64,000 nucleotides of DNA from Allobosea robiniae (lineage in GTDB: Bacteria; Pseudomonadota; Alphaproteobacteria; Rhizobiales; Beijerinckiaceae): the NCBI RefSeq assembly GCF_900102525.1, contig NZ_FNBZ01000005.1, forward strand, positions 310,001 to 374,000, written 5' to 3'. Positions 1 through 9,036 of the stretch are shown here, one piece after another. How positions within the stretch are numbered: position 1 is the stretch's first letter; the number at the start of each line of letters is the position of its first letter. A program made the translations under genes and the position numbers. A model generated the notes under the pieces. The model did not search any database and had not been told where the DNA came from. It saw nothing but the letters and a program-made list of their open reading frames with translations.

Positions 1-516
1 CTGGGCAGCGGCACCCGGATCTGGCATTTCGTCCATGTCCTCGGCCAGACCACGATCGGCAAGGATTGCGTGCTCGGCCAGAACGTGATGGCCGGGCCGC
101 GGGTCACGATCGGCGACGGCTGCAAGATCCAGAACAATGTCGCGCTCTATGACGGCGTCGAGCTGGAAGCGGACGTGTTCTGCGGCCCCTCCTGCGTCTT
201 CACCAACGTCAACAACCCGCGCGCCTTCATGAACCGCAAGGCCGAGTTCCGCCGCACGCTGGTGAAGCGCGGCGCGAGCATCGGGGCGAACGCGACCATC
301 GTCTGCGGACATACGCTCGGCGCGTATTGCTTCATCGCTGCCGGCGCAGTGGTGACGAAGGACGTGCCGGATTATGCTCTGATGGCCGGGGTGCCGGCGC
401 GCCGGATCGGCTGGATGAGCAAGGCGGGCGAGAAACTCGGCCCGGACCTGACCTGCCCGCTGACCGGAGTCCGCTACCGGGAAGCCGGCCCGGAGCATCT
501 GGAGGAGATGGCCTGA
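1..516 (+). CDS. wbpD: WbpD/WlbB-like sugar N-acetyltransferase (5' end off window)
   Basis: The reading frame is open from the first base, so the gene starts to the left of the window; 171 residues are visible. The protein is a run of left-handed beta-helix hexapeptide repeats (for example IGDGCK, IGANAT) with the stretches VFCGPSCVFTNVNNPR and AGAVVTKDVPDYAL, which are characteristic of the UDP-2-acetamido-3-amino-2,3-dideoxyglucuronate N-acetyltransferases WbpD and WlbB. The family acetylates the 3-amino group using acetyl-CoA in the cytoplasm. The stop codon overlaps the next start by one base (TGATG), and that neighbour is the aminotransferase expected one step earlier in the pathway. 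The assignment is by family resemblance; the exact nucleotide sugar is inferred. Confidence 0.85.
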   Translation: MGSGTRIWHFVHVLGQTTIGKDCVLGQNVMAGPRVTIGDGCKIQNNVALYDGVELEADVFCGPSCVFTNVNNPRAFMNRKAEFRRTLVKRGASIGANATIVCGHTLGAYCFIAAGAVVTKDVPDYALMAGVPARRIGWMSKAGEKLGPDLTCPLTGVRYREAGPEHLEEMA

Positions 517-1673
517 TGAGCGAACGTCCCACGATCGAGTTCATCGATCTCAAGGCCCAGCGCCAGCACATCGGCAAGGCCATGGACGAGGCGATCCTCA
601 AGGTCGTCCATGACGGCAACTACATTCTCGGCCAGCAGGTCCAGCAGTTCGAGACCGAGCTTGCCGCCTTCTGCGGGGCCAAGCACGCGATCGGCGTCGC
701 CAACGGCACGGATGCGCTGATCCTGGTGCTCGAAGCGCTCGGCATCGGCCCCGGCGACGCGGTGATCTGCCCCAGCTTCACCTTCGCCGCGACCGCCGAG
801 GTCGTGGCCTGGATGGGCGCGACGCCGGTCTTCGCCGAGATCGACGAAGCCACCTACAATATCGACCCGAAGAGCCTCAGTGCCGCACTCGAAACCGCGA
901 AGCAGCACAAGCTCAACCCGCGCGCCCTGATCAGCGTCGATCTTTTCGGCCAGGCTTGCGACTACGAGCCGATCGAGGCCTTCTGCAAGCAGAACGGCCT
1001 CGTCCTGATCTCGGATTCGGCTCAAGGGTACGGCGCGCGCTACAAGGGCCGCGTGGCCGGCGCGATCGGCGATTTCGCCACGACGAGCTTCTTCCCGGCC
1101 AAGCCGCTCGGCTGCTATGGCGACGGCGGCGCGATCCTGACCGACAATGACGAGCATGCCGCGCTACTGATGTCGCTGCGCTTCCACGGCAAGGGCTCTT
1201 ACAAATACGACAACATTCGCGTCGGCGTGAACTCGCGGCTCGACACCATCCAGGCGGCCGTGCTGATCGAGAAGCTCAAGGTCTATGCCGAGGAGCTCGA
1301 GAAGCGACAGGCCGTGGCCCAGCGCTACACCGCTGCGCTCAAGGACGTCGTGGTGACGCCTCATGTCATGGCTGATTGCGTCTCGACCTGGGCCCAGTAC
1401 ACGATCCGCGTCGCCGCCGACCGCCGCGACGCCTTCCAGGCGGCGCTGAAGGCCAAGGGCGTGCCGACCACGGTCTACTACCCGAAGCCGCTGCACCAGC
1501 AGACCGCCTACAAGCACTATCCGGTGGCCGGAAACGGCCTGCCGATCTCGGAGCGCGCCGCGCAGGAGGTCGTCGCGCTGCCGATGCACCCCTATCTCGA
1601 CGAGGCGACGCAGGATTACATCATCGCGCAGGTTCTCGAGGCCTTGGCAGCACCGGCGGCCGCGGTGGCATGA
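516..1673 (+). CDS. wbpE: WbpE-like DegT/DnrJ/EryC1 sugar aminotransferase
   Basis: This 385-residue protein is a PLP-dependent sugar aminotransferase. The PLP lysine is K196 in FFPAKPLGCYGDGG and the pyridine-nitrogen aspartate is D167 in SDSAQG; NGTDAL near residues 64-69 is the usual phosphate-contacting turn. The sequence most resembles WbpE/WlbC, which turn UDP-2-acetamido-3-keto-glucuronate into the 3-amino sugar using glutamate. The start at 516 overlaps the stop of the acetyltransferase gene, and an upstream extension of the frame is rejected because it would lie wholly inside that gene. It is translationally coupled to both neighbours. WbpA- and WbpB-type dehydrogenases for the earlier steps are not in the window. 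Confidence 0.87.
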   Translation: MSERPTIEFIDLKAQRQHIGKAMDEAILKVVHDGNYILGQQVQQFETELAAFCGAKHAIGVANGTDALILVLEALGIGPGDAVICPSFTFAATAEVVAWMGATPVFAEIDEATYNIDPKSLSAALETAKQHKLNPRALISVDLFGQACDYEPIEAFCKQNGLVLISDSAQGYGARYKGRVAGAIGDFATTSFFPAKPLGCYGDGGAILTDNDEHAALLMSLRFHGKGSYKYDNIRVGVNSRLDTIQAAVLIEKLKVYAEELEKRQAVAQRYTAALKDVVVTPHVMADCVSTWAQYTIRVAADRRDAFQAALKAKGVPTTVYYPKPLHQQTAYKHYPVAGNGLPISERAAQEVVALPMHPYLDEATQDYIIAQVLEALAAPAAAVA

Positions 1674-2779
1674 GCCGGCCCCTGCGGCTGGCTTATCTCT
1701 CGCTCGAGACGCCGCGGCCGGGTCAGGCTTCGCAGACCCATATCGACGAGATCATCGCCGGGCTTGAGGGCTGCGGCTGGCAAGTGGAGCTGTTTGCGAC
1801 GAGCAGCGGCGGCGCGAGCACGCGCTCTTCGTTTCTGAGCCGCCTCTTCGGTTATGGGCGCACGCAGGCCGCGCTCGGCAAACGCCTGCCGGAATTCGAC
1901 GCCGTCTTCATCCGCTCGCACTTCATGGCGCTGCCGCTGACGCTCTGGGCAGGCTGGCGCAATATTCCCGTGGTTCACGAGATCAACGGCACGGCCGCGG
2001 ATATCGGCGTGACCTATCCCTCGCTGAAGCCTTTATCCCCGCTCTTCTCCTGGCTTTACCGCGCGCAATATCGACGCGCTGCGCATCTGCTTGCCGTAAC
2101 GCCCGGGCTCGTCGATTGGGCCAGGAGCTTTGCCGGCCACAGCCGCGTCAGCCTGGTTTCGAACGGCGCCAATACCGATCTGTTCAAGCCGGAGGGCGCG
2201 CCCAGCCCGGTCGAAGGCCGCTATGTGGTCTTTGTCGGCGGCCTCGTCGCCTGGCACGGGATCGACACGATGCTCGCGGCCCTGAAAGAACCGGACTGGC
2301 CGGCCGATCTGCGGCTGGTCATCGTCGGCGACGGCATCGAGCGCGACAAGGTCGAACAGGCGCTCTCCGACCGGCGGCTGCTTTGGCTGGGCCGGCAGCC
2401 TTACGACGCCGTTCCAGCCATCCTGCGCGGAGCCCTGGCATCGCTTTGCGTCATCGAGAACCAGGATGGCCGCTCCGCTTCGGGCGTGGCTCCCCTGAAA
2501 CTGTTCGAGGCCATGGCTTGCGGCGTTCCCGTCATTGCCAGCGACCTGCCTTTCCAGGCCGACCTCGTCAAAAGCGCCGATGCCGGGCTGATCGTGCCGC
2601 CAGCGGCTGCCCCCGCGATCTCGTCGGCCGTAAAAGCCCTTGCCGAGGCGCCGGAGCGAGCCCGAACGTTAGGGCAGAACGGTGTGAATTACGTCACGCG
2701 CGAAGCCAGCTGGAATCAACGTGCGCAGGAGATCGATCGCATTCTGCGCTCGGTCACCTCGCAGATCCATTCGAAGTAA
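1670..2779 (+). CDS. Glycosyltransferase family 4
   Basis: A 369-residue GT-B fold glycosyltransferase. The C-terminal half has SNGANTDLF, FVGGLVAWHGID and the nucleotide-sugar site PLKLFEAMACGVPVIASD, typical of retaining GT4 enzymes. The ATG at 1670 overlaps the aminotransferase stop in an ATGA, so the three genes form one operon. It probably adds one residue of the surface polysaccharide at the cytoplasmic face of the inner membrane. Donor and acceptor cannot be read from the sequence. Confidence 0.85.
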   Translation: MSRPLRLAYLSLETPRPGQASQTHIDEIIAGLEGCGWQVELFATSSGGASTRSSFLSRLFGYGRTQAALGKRLPEFDAVFIRSHFMALPLTLWAGWRNIPVVHEINGTAADIGVTYPSLKPLSPLFSWLYRAQYRRAAHLLAVTPGLVDWARSFAGHSRVSLVSNGANTDLFKPEGAPSPVEGRYVVFVGGLVAWHGIDTMLAALKEPDWPADLRLVIVGDGIERDKVEQALSDRRLLWLGRQPYDAVPAILRGALASLCVIENQDGRSASGVAPLKLFEAMACGVPVIASDLPFQADLVKSADAGLIVPPAAAPAISSAVKALAEAPERARTLGQNGVNYVTREASWNQRAQEIDRILRSVTSQIHSK

Positions 2780-3004
2780 ATCACGGACGCGACATCGACT
2801 GCCTGATCGATTTGGATTTTCCGGATATCGTCAGAGTTGCACGGATACCTTGCAGATCAGGATTTGCATTGCGCTCCGGAACTGATAGCGCCAACCGACA
2901 TTGCCAAAGAACGGCGAAACAGTGGACCGAGAGAACGGCCGCCCCACCATGACTGTCCTCGCTCCCACGTCGGCACCCGCTCCTGACCAGGAGCGCGCAG
3001 CGCC

Positions 3005-4165
3005 ATGACACGGATCGCGCTTGTCTGCGTTTCGCCCCTGCAGCACGATTCGCGCGTGCTGCGCCATGCGGCGCTGCTCGTCGGCGCCGGCTACGACGTC
3101 CGTATCTTCGCGCAAGCTCCCCTGCCCGCCACTCCCCCTGCCCCTGTCAGTGTCATTCCCGGCCCAGGCAGCGATACACGGGTGCGTCTCGGCATGGTGC
3201 TTCGGCAGGCGCCGGCCACGCTCCTGCCGGCGAGCGCGGACCTCCTCTACTGGCTTTCTCCGAGCAGGCTGACGACGCGCAGCGACCTGCTCCGCTTCAA
3301 GCCCGACCTCGTCATCGCCAACGACTGGCGCGCATTGCCAATCGCCTACGCGGCCAAGCAGGCGTGCCGCGCCCGCATCATCTATGACAGCCACGAATTC
3401 GCCTCGGAGGAGTTCACGGATAGCTGGCGCTGGCGGGTTCTCGCCCGGCAGCATGTCGTCCGAATCGAAGACCGCTATATCCGCGAGGCCGATGCGGTCG
3501 CCACGGTCAGTGACGGCATCGCCGATGCGCTCGCGCAGCGCTACGGCCTGGCGCGGCCGACCGTCGTCTCGAATACGCCGGCGTGGCAGGCGACGGCATT
3601 CCGCCCCACGACCCGCCCTGTCACGGTGCTTTATCATGGCGCCGTCGTGCCGCGTCGCGGCCTTGAGACGCTGATCGAAAGCGTCGCCTCCTGGCCAAAG
3701 GAATTCCGCCTGGTGATCCGGGGACCGGCCCAGGGGGGCTTCGACCAGCATCTGCATAATCTCGCCGGTCCGCTCGGGGAGCGTATCGCCATCGAGCCGC
3801 CGGTCCCCCCCGATCAGCTCATCTCGACCGCCGCGCAGGCCGATATCGGCATCTTCCTTCTGTCGAACAGCACGACGCATGCGCGTTTCGCCATGCCCAA
3901 CAAGATCTTCGAGTACATGCAGGCGGGGCTGATGGTGATCAGCAGCGACTTGCCGGAGATTCGCAGAATGATCGAGGCCGCAGCCTGCGGCATGCTGCTC
4001 TCGAACGATTCCCCAGAGGGCATCGCAGCCTGCCTTGCCAGCCTTGACGCCGCTCGGATCGACACCTGCAAGCGCGCGGCCCTTGCACGGGCCCAGGACA
4101 TCAATTTCGAGGCGGAAGGCGGCAAGCTGCTCGCACTGGTCGCCCGCCTTGCGCCGAAGCCCTAG
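3005..4165 (+). CDS. Glycosyltransferase, GT4-like
   Basis: A 386-residue GT-B glycosyltransferase beginning MTRIALVCVSPLQHDSRVLRHA. The C-terminal donor-binding region is MPNKIFEYMQAGLMVISSDLPE, with an acceptor-domain motif IANDWRALP near residue 100. It is closely similar along its length to the convergent gene at 4188-5609 (shared stretches NDW-ALP, LYHG-V, RLVIRGP/RLTIRGP, PNK-FEY). A 225-base gap separates it from the preceding glycosyltransferase and holds nothing I recognise, so it may have its own promoter. Substrates are unknown. Confidence 0.83.
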   Translation: MTRIALVCVSPLQHDSRVLRHAALLVGAGYDVRIFAQAPLPATPPAPVSVIPGPGSDTRVRLGMVLRQAPATLLPASADLLYWLSPSRLTTRSDLLRFKPDLVIANDWRALPIAYAAKQACRARIIYDSHEFASEEFTDSWRWRVLARQHVVRIEDRYIREADAVATVSDGIADALAQRYGLARPTVVSNTPAWQATAFRPTTRPVTVLYHGAVVPRRGLETLIESVASWPKEFRLVIRGPAQGGFDQHLHNLAGPLGERIAIEPPVPPDQLISTAAQADIGIFLLSNSTTHARFAMPNKIFEYMQAGLMVISSDLPEIRRMIEAAACGMLLSNDSPEGIAACLASLDAARIDTCKRAALARAQDINFEAEGGKLLALVARLAPKP

Positions 4166-4187
4166 CTCTTCGAGTTTGCGGGATGGT

Positions 4188-5609
4188 TCATTGCGCGGCG
4201 AACCCCCGAGCCTCAGCAGCGCCAGCCACCGCCTGCCCGATCGCCGCAAAGAGTCGATCCGCTTCCGCTTCCCAATTCAACACCTTCGCGGCCTCGAGCG
4301 CACGCCGCTTGTAAACGTCGATCGAGGCACGATCGAAACCGTTGACCGCCGCGGCGATCGCTTGCGGTGTCACGTCGGGGATCGAGCGGCCAAGGTCGTG
4401 CTGACGCAGTAACGCCGTCATCTCCGGCAGATCCGAGACGCAGAGCGCCAAGCCCGCCATCGTGTACTCGAAGAACTTGTTCGGCAGGACGTGGACATTC
4501 TGCTCCGAATGGCCCGGAAGGGCGAACAGGCCGACATCGAAGTGAGCCGCCTCCTTGACCAGATCAATCATCGGCACCGGCGGCGCCAACACGATGCGAT
4601 CCCCGAGACCGGCGGCCCTTATCCGAGCGGCCAATGCTTCGAGATATTCGGCCGGGCCCGGCCCACGGATGGTCAGCCGGAACTCCGGGCGCCAGAGCGC
4701 GACGCTGTCGATGCAAGCTTCCAGCCCGCGCCCGACATTGACGACGCCGTGATAGAGCACCCGGATCGCCTCGCCGCTGGGCCTGTACGGATGAATTTCG
4801 AAATGCGGCATGTTGCGGATCAGGAGCGGCTTCTCCGGCAACCGATAGAGCTCATGAAGCCGATCGGCGATCCCCTGGGATACGCAGCTCGTCACGGCAG
4901 AGCCTGCAATACCCTCCCGCTCGATCGCCGCGATCACGGGGCGCTGGGTCAGGCGCCAGAGCAGGCGGTGGGCATATTCGTCGACGGCGAGTTCATGCGT
5001 GTCATAGGCGTAGGGAACACCCTGCTCCGACGCGAGACGCCGTACGATCGGCAGGGCCGTCCAATCGTTGGCGAGCCAGATATCGGCCTGCTGCCGGCTG
5101 GCAAGCTCGTAGAGCCTCGCGAAGCGATCATTGAGGGTCCAGTAGGTGGCGTCGGCATGCCTGGCATCGACATAGACCCGAGCAACGTCCTTGGCGCGCA
5201 CCGCTCTCCTCAGGACGGGAAAGATCGTGCGACGCAGAGCCCGTCCGGCCAGCGCCCGCACTGCCGGACGCCAACGGGTCGGAAGCAGACGCAGCACCTG
5301 ATCGAATGCATCCGGTGCGCGTAGCGGCGCGGCAGCTTCGACATGATCGCCGGGCGCCCCTGCAATCATTCCTTCCGGAGCCGCAGACGCGTCTCCGCCC
5401 CCGGCAGGCCCTGCCCGGCCGACAGCGGCATCGATCGCCAGGCACTGCCATGGCGGTTGCTGTGACCGGGCGCCGGGCAAGCCGACCGCCACGACATCCC
5501 ACCCACGCGAATGGAAAAGATCGCCCTGGCGACGGACGCGCGGATCGTCCGGAATAGCCGAAAAGCAAATCAGCCCGATGCGCTGTCGTCGCGCCGCCGA
5601 GAATGGCAT
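4188..5609 (-). CDS. Glycosyltransferase, GT4-like (paralogue of the 3005-4165 gene)
   Basis: A 473-residue GT-B glycosyltransferase on the minus strand. I chose the ATG at 5609 (MPFSAARRQRIGLICFSA) because a GGAGGG lies about 11 bases upstream and the family N-terminus follows directly; an in-frame ATG at 5681 would add 24 residues of no recognisable family character. The donor-site stretch is LPNKFFEYTMAGLALCVSDLPE. It carries about 50 residues more than its paralogue, mostly between residues 45 and 105, rich in Ala, Gly and Pro. The two genes converge with only 22 bases between their stops. Confidence 0.83.
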   Translation of the reverse strand: MPFSAARRQRIGLICFSAIPDDPRVRRQGDLFHSRGWDVVAVGLPGARSQQPPWQCLAIDAAVGRAGPAGGGDASAAPEGMIAGAPGDHVEAAAPLRAPDAFDQVLRLLPTRWRPAVRALAGRALRRTIFPVLRRAVRAKDVARVYVDARHADATYWTLNDRFARLYELASRQQADIWLANDWTALPIVRRLASEQGVPYAYDTHELAVDEYAHRLLWRLTQRPVIAAIEREGIAGSAVTSCVSQGIADRLHELYRLPEKPLLIRNMPHFEIHPYRPSGEAIRVLYHGVVNVGRGLEACIDSVALWRPEFRLTIRGPGPAEYLEALAARIRAAGLGDRIVLAPPVPMIDLVKEAAHFDVGLFALPGHSEQNVHVLPNKFFEYTMAGLALCVSDLPEMTALLRQHDLGRSIPDVTPQAIAAAVNGFDRASIDVYKRRALEAAKVLNWEAEADRLFAAIGQAVAGAAEARGFAAQ

Positions 5610-5730
5610 GATCGAGGCACCCTCCAAAAACACCAAGTCGCAGCCGGCACAGACCGAAGCCATCTGGGCGCAGCGGACCATCCGCGCATCACAGCAGACT
5701 TCGGAGAGAAGCTCGACGCGGCAATACCTG

Positions 5731-7614
5731 TTACGTCAAGCCCGACAGCTTCAGCCGGCGTGCAAGCCGACGTGCAAGCGGTATGATGCCAGGCCATATA
5801 TCGAGGAGACGACGTATCGCCGGAGAACGGGTTGCCACACGCAATGCACGGCGCCTGGCCGCCCAGAACCTCAGCTTGAGCAGCAACAGCCACACGGAAA
5901 ACCGCTGCTTCGGCGACAACCCCGGCAGCACGGTGGTGCCCAGTTCGGCGATCCTCTTGTAAAAGGCGCGCTCCAGGTTCAGCCGATCCGCATCATAGAC
6001 TTCGTTCAGCCGCCTGATCCACTCGATGAGATGGAAGTAGCCGTCTTTTTCCTGCTGCAGCATATGCCGCAATGCTTCCGCGCTCGCGTCTTCCTGGCCT
6101 GTCGGCAGCACCGCTTCGAATGCCGCGCGTGCCGTCTCGCGTTGCTGTGAGGCCAGCACCGTCTCGGCGTCATAATCGGCCAGCAGGCGTGTGGTTTCGC
6201 AGTCCGCCTGCGTGAAGAACGGCGGGATCGTCATCTGGGCAGCCTGGGCCACACGCTCGAACACCCCGGCGCAACTGCCGAGCGAGCGGTCGAGCTCGGA
6301 GGCGAAGATCGAGCGAAGATGGTCGAACTCTCCCATCAACCGGTCGAGCTCTCGTCTGTAGACTGCCGCCTCCGTGGCATCGACCCGCAGCCGGAAACCT
6401 TTGCTGCCCAATGGAACAGGCGTTGCCGGTTCCTCGATCACGCCCGACCGATAAACCGGCGCCGTCGGCGGCATCGACACCGCCGCCTGTCCGCTGCGAC
6501 CATGCGACTTCCGTGCCAGCCGTTCGCCGATCGCGTCGGCGACGCCTGCGTAAAATGCCTGATAGGTAAAGCGGCCGGAACCGACCAGGTGGTCGAACGC
6601 GCGCTGCGTCATCGCTTCCAGCGCTGGCAGGTCGTTCAGGCGCTCAAGCACCGCATCGATGTTGGAGAAATCCTTCTCCAACGAGATGTAGTGCTGATCC
6701 GGCACGATGGCGTCCGAGTAGCGTCCCTTGAAGAGAACCATCGGCGTGCGCATCATCGCACATTCGAAGACCCGTGGAGAAATCTGCCCCATCTCGATCT
6801 CGCCATCGCGATCGACCACGATCGGCAGGAAATCGGCATAGCTCGGCGACACGCCGCCATTGGCCGCCGCCATCTCCTTGAAACGAGCTTCGATGCTGCC
6901 GTCGAAATCGAACACGTTGGAACCCGATTCCGAGCCGAGCATCGCCCGGCAATCGCCGATGAAATCGAACCAGGCCGTGCCGTAGATGCGGCTGGCCTCG
7001 TCCATCGCGATATCGGTCGCGATGCCGCGAGCATCGCAAAGTTCCTTCATGCGCCGCCCGATCTCGAACTTGTCGAAGCCGAGGCGCCCGTAACGGCCAC
7101 CGATGTCCCGCCCACGATAGCCGATGAAGATCGGACGCGCCGCCAGCGGCTTGGGAGAAGGCAGCTCGGCCATCAGGGTTTCGGGGACATAGCCCGTAAA
7201 AACCGTGATGAACGTCACGCCAGGAAATTCGGACCGAGGATATACATAGTCGAGGCTGTCCTGCGGGACGCATGTCAGGACAATGTCGAAGCCCAGATCC
7301 TTGATTGCCGCCTTGAGGGTATCAGTGCGGTCATATTCATCCTGGACAGCCAGGACCTTGACGCCGCGAAAAGCCGCCAACCTTTCGCGATAGCTGTCCG
7401 AGACATAGCCATCAAAGCAAAGCCGGGCGCAGTAGCTATGGAAAACCACATCATAGCTATCGAAATCGAAATCGACCGGCGCATGATGCGTGACGTGAAC
7501 GAAATCGGTATCGAAGCCGCAGAACCTCTTGAACGCGACCAGATAGTCGAACGTCGTCTGAACATGCGTGCTCGACATCGAGTAAGCGACCAGCGCGCGT
7601 TTCACGCTCGACAA
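5731..7614 (-). CDS. Large glycosyltransferase-like protein (CgeB-like) with helical C-terminus
   Basis: About 627 residues if translation begins at the TTG at 7614, which has AGAGGA seven bases upstream; a GTG at 7605 is the alternative, and the frame is open to an ATG at 7782. The middle contains IGYRGRD, SESGSNVFDFDG and SPRVFECAMMRTPMVLFKGRYSD, the last resembling the donor-binding region of CgeB-like GT-B enzymes. Roughly the last 200 residues look helical and charged and match no domain I know. It reads away from the epimerase gene at 7841, so the 226 bases between them should hold divergent promoters. The role in polysaccharide assembly is inferred from context. Confidence 0.7.
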   Translation of the reverse strand: MSSVKRALVAYSMSSTHVQTTFDYLVAFKRFCGFDTDFVHVTHHAPVDFDFDSYDVVFHSYCARLCFDGYVSDSYRERLAAFRGVKVLAVQDEYDRTDTLKAAIKDLGFDIVLTCVPQDSLDYVYPRSEFPGVTFITVFTGYVPETLMAELPSPKPLAARPIFIGYRGRDIGGRYGRLGFDKFEIGRRMKELCDARGIATDIAMDEASRIYGTAWFDFIGDCRAMLGSESGSNVFDFDGSIEARFKEMAAANGGVSPSYADFLPIVVDRDGEIEMGQISPRVFECAMMRTPMVLFKGRYSDAIVPDQHYISLEKDFSNIDAVLERLNDLPALEAMTQRAFDHLVGSGRFTYQAFYAGVADAIGERLARKSHGRSGQAAVSMPPTAPVYRSGVIEEPATPVPLGSKGFRLRVDATEAAVYRRELDRLMGEFDHLRSIFASELDRSLGSCAGVFERVAQAAQMTIPPFFTQADCETTRLLADYDAETVLASQQRETARAAFEAVLPTGQEDASAEALRHMLQQEKDGYFHLIEWIRRLNEVYDADRLNLERAFYKRIAELGTTVLPGLSPKQRFSVWLLLLKLRFWAARRRALRVATRSPAIRRLLDIWPGIIPLARRLARRLKLSGLT

Positions 7615-7840
7615 ATGCAGATCCTCTTTTTTCGCGTTGGCGTGAGATAGGTGGAAGCGAGATCGGTGGTCAAGCACCGAACACCATTCCCTGGAACGGT
7701 GCTGCATTATGGCATCGCCGGATCCCGCCGGGGGGAAGAGCTGCCGGCCGCGCCATCGCAGAATTGCGTTGCGTGCGGCCATCTTCTATTCGCAACACAG
7801 CATTTGGGCGCACTGGTGGCTGCCCAGCATCGGAACGATC

Positions 7841-8884
7841 ATGCCTCAGATTTTCACCGTCCTCGGCGCCAGGCCACAGTTCATCAAGGCCGCCCCTGTC
7901 AGCCGCGCGATTGCGGAAGCAGGCATGACGGAAGTCATCGCTCATACCGGCCAGCACTTCGACGCCTTGATGTCAGACGTGTTCTTCGAAGAGCTAGCGA
8001 TCCCGAAGCCGGCCTACAATCTCGAGATCAACAGCCTCGGACACGGCGCCATGACGGGCCGGATGCTCGAGAAGCTGGAGGCGGCGATGCTGGCCGAAAA
8101 ACCCGCCATGGTTCTGGTCTATGGCGACACCAACTCGACCGTAGCCGGGGCGCTCGCCGCATCGAAGCTGCATATCCCGGTCGCTCATGTCGAGGCGGGC
8201 CTGCGCTCGTTCAACCGGCGGATGCCGGAGGAGATCAACCGGGTCATCACCGACCATGTCAGCGCATTCCTGTTTTGTCCGACGCAAACCGCCGTGCGGA
8301 ACCTGAAGAACGAGGGGATCGTCAACGGAGTCCACGCCACCGGCGACGTCATGTTCGACACGACGATCGCCGCCGTAGCGCGCGCGAAAGGGCGCTCAAC
8401 GATCCTCGACGATTTGAAACTGACCCCGAAGCAGTATTCCGTCGCCACCATCCACCGGGCCGAGAATACGGATGATCCGGCGCGCTTCGCCCGCGTCGTC
8501 GCCTGGCTCGAGGACGCGGCGCGCTCCACACCCATCGTCATGCCTGTCCATCCGCGCACCCGCAAGCTGCTCAGCCAGAGCGGTGTCGTGCCAGCCGGCC
8601 TGACCCTGATCGACCCGATCGGATATCTCGACATGGCCTCGCTGATCAATCAGTCCGCCGCCGTGTTCACCGATTCCGGCGGCCTGCAGAAGGAAGCCTA
8701 TTTCCACGGCGTCCCGTGCGTCACATTGCGGGACGAAACCGAATGGGTCGAAACGGTGGAGGCCGGCTGGAATCGCCTCTGGACGGTGCCCGATTATGCG
8801 CCACGCCGGGATATCCCGGATTACGGAGACGGCAAGGCGTCCGAATTGATCGCAAGCCTGATCCGGGCTGCCCTCGAAGCGTAG
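7841..8884 (+). CDS. wbpI: UDP-N-acetylglucosamine 2-epimerase family (WbpI-like)
   Basis: A 347-residue non-hydrolysing UDP-sugar 2-epimerase. Family marks in order are GARPQFIKAAP, HTGQHFD, VYGDTNST, HVEAGLRS, DSGGLQKEAYF and RDETEW. It inverts C2 of a UDP-2-acetamido sugar. The stretch around GHGAMTGRMLEKLE is more like WbpI, which acts on UDP-2,3-diacetamido-glucuronate, than like WecB, which makes UDP-ManNAc. The WbpD- and WbpE-like genes 6 kb upstream support WbpI. The ATG at 7841 is chosen because MPQIFTVLGARP is the family N-terminus; in-frame starts further upstream add unrelated sequence. Confidence 0.82.
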   Translation: MPQIFTVLGARPQFIKAAPVSRAIAEAGMTEVIAHTGQHFDALMSDVFFEELAIPKPAYNLEINSLGHGAMTGRMLEKLEAAMLAEKPAMVLVYGDTNSTVAGALAASKLHIPVAHVEAGLRSFNRRMPEEINRVITDHVSAFLFCPTQTAVRNLKNEGIVNGVHATGDVMFDTTIAAVARAKGRSTILDDLKLTPKQYSVATIHRAENTDDPARFARVVAWLEDAARSTPIVMPVHPRTRKLLSQSGVVPAGLTLIDPIGYLDMASLINQSAAVFTDSGGLQKEAYFHGVPCVTLRDETEWVETVEAGWNRLWTVPDYAPRRDIPDYGDGKASELIASLIRAALEA

Positions 8885-9036
8885 GCCGCCCCTCGAAAGC
8901 GGAGCGCGATCGAACGCCGCTCAGGAAACAAAAGACCTGCAGCGTCGGGCCGAAGACGGCGGTCCATCCGATGCTGCACGATGGTCATGCCGAGCCAATC
9001 AGGGCCGCAGTTGCGACCTGCCATGGAAGCCGAGTG

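Noticed and set aside
2831..4249. A 472-codon minus-strand frame over the 3005-4165 glycosyltransferase
   Set aside because: The plus-strand protein has a full GT-B motif set; the antisense frame has none.
6319..7650. A 443-codon plus-strand frame over the large glycosyltransferase
   Set aside because: The product is a low-complexity His/Arg-rich shadow, while the minus-strand protein has recognisable motifs.
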